From Actinomycetales bacterium (GTDB taxonomy: Bacteria > Actinomycetota > Actinomycetes > S36-B12): a stretch of DNA of 64,000 bases. The stretch lies in contig JAGWXF010000006.1 in the NCBI GenBank assembly GCA_018970025.1, forward strand, positions 51,323-115,322, given 5' to 3'. How positions within the stretch are numbered: position 1 is the first letter of the stretch; the number at the start of each line of letters is the position of its first letter. The notes under the pieces are model-generated. The model worked only from the letters and a program-made list of their open reading frames with translations, was not told the DNA's origin and ran no database searches. Below, piece after piece: positions 63,769 to 64,000 of this stretch. Made by a program: the position numbers and the translations under genes.

Positions 63769-63797
63769 TTGCCCCCTGCGGGTCTCCCCGTTACAAT
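63769..63797 (+). promoter_or_regulatory. promoter of the antitoxin-like gene
   Basis: TTGCCC (63769-63774) and TACAAT (63792-63797) are separated by 17 bases on the plus strand. The -10 box is close to consensus and lies about 25 bases before the start codon. Confidence 0.65.
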
Positions 63798-63822
63798 CCA
63801 TAGGTACGAAGGGAATGGACCC

Positions 63823-64000
63823 ATGGGAGCACCACGCCTTGTCACGGCCGATCCTCGTGGACGAGTGACCGTCGGGCAGGCGGATAGGCCGTACCTCGTC
63901 CACGAGGAGCCCGACGGCACGGTCGTTCTGGAGCCTGCGGTTGTCATGTCGGAGCTGGAGCGCAGGTTCCTCGAGAACGCGGCGCTCCAGGCGAGCATCG
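63823..64000 (+). CDS. antitoxin-like DNA-binding protein, partial
   Basis: The gene runs off the window. The first 59 residues read MGAPRLVTADPRGRVTVGQA and then VHEEPDGTVVLEPAVVMSEL, ending in ERRFLENAALQASI. This resembles actinobacterial type II antitoxins with an AbrB/MazE-like N-terminal swapped-hairpin; a toxin gene would be expected just beyond the window. AAGGG lies upstream of ATG 63823. It has its own promoter and follows a broken recombinase, so it may be a remnant of a mobile element. Confidence 0.65.
   Translation, partial: MGAPRLVTADPRGRVTVGQADRPYLVHEEPDGTVVLEPAVVMSELERRFLENAALQASI

Overview
This window is a strongly GC-rich chromosomal segment from a member of the Actinomycetota. 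The evidence is the gene order (tRNA-Thr, tRNA-Met, rpmG, two MaoC-fold hydratases, murB, tRNA-Trp, secE, nusG, rplK, rplA, then rplJ, rplL, rpoB, rpoC, rpsL, rpsG, fusA, tuf, and the S10 operon), the mycothiol gene mshB, a two-gene HadA/HadB-like pair, and frequent GTG and TTG starts. The genus cannot be fixed from the sequence alone. I saw no rRNA genes, CRISPR array, complete insertion sequence or replication origin.

Layout. 1-8.6 kb (minus strand): start of the S10 operon (rpsJ to rpsC, with rpsC cut by the window edge), then tuf, fusA, rpsG and rpsL, with a good promoter upstream of rpsL. 8.6-20 kb: a proline-repeat membrane protein, rpoC, rpoB, a surface lipoprotein, rplL and rplJ. 20.3-27.3 kb: a branched-chain amino-acid type ABC transporter (two ATPases, two permeases, one binding protein) followed by a secreted alpha/beta hydrolase. 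This block separates rplJ-rplL from rplK-rplA, which are usually adjacent. 27.5-34.9 kb: rplA, rplK, nusG, secE, tRNA-Trp, an aminotransferase (plus strand), murB, a glycosyltransferase-like protein with a CysRS-derived N-terminus, the hydratase pair, rpmG, tRNA-Met and tRNA-Thr. 34.9-42.5 kb: a short-chain dehydrogenase (plus), then on the minus strand manA, xylB, xylA, citrate synthase, an N-succinyldiaminopimelate aminotransferase-like gene and a ferredoxin. 42.5-50 kb: a cysteinyl-tRNA synthetase (plus), a VanW-family protein, a flavin reductase-like protein, a four-helix membrane protein, mshB, and an S9 peptidase (plus). 50-57 kb: an oligopeptide ABC transporter with a degenerate second binding-protein-like gene. 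57-63.4 kb: typA, several small enzymes or unknown proteins, and ychF. 63.4-64 kb: a broken serine recombinase and the start of an antitoxin-like gene with its own promoter, the only clear trace of mobile DNA.

How the genes work together. Most of the window is the translation and transcription core. The inserted liv block looks like one transport system: a non-lipidated binding protein, a permease with an unusual acidic extracellular insert of about 120 residues, and a secreted hydrolase in the same run of genes. That block is the best candidate here for something not well described. The xylA-xylB pair would feed xylose into the pentose phosphate pathway; manA, citrate synthase and ferredoxin lie beside it. 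Other points of note are Arg88 in ribosomal protein S12 where Lys is usual, several very long perfect hairpins between genes, and short in-frame tandem repeats in many genes and spacers, which suggests a lineage-wide tendency to duplicate short tracts.
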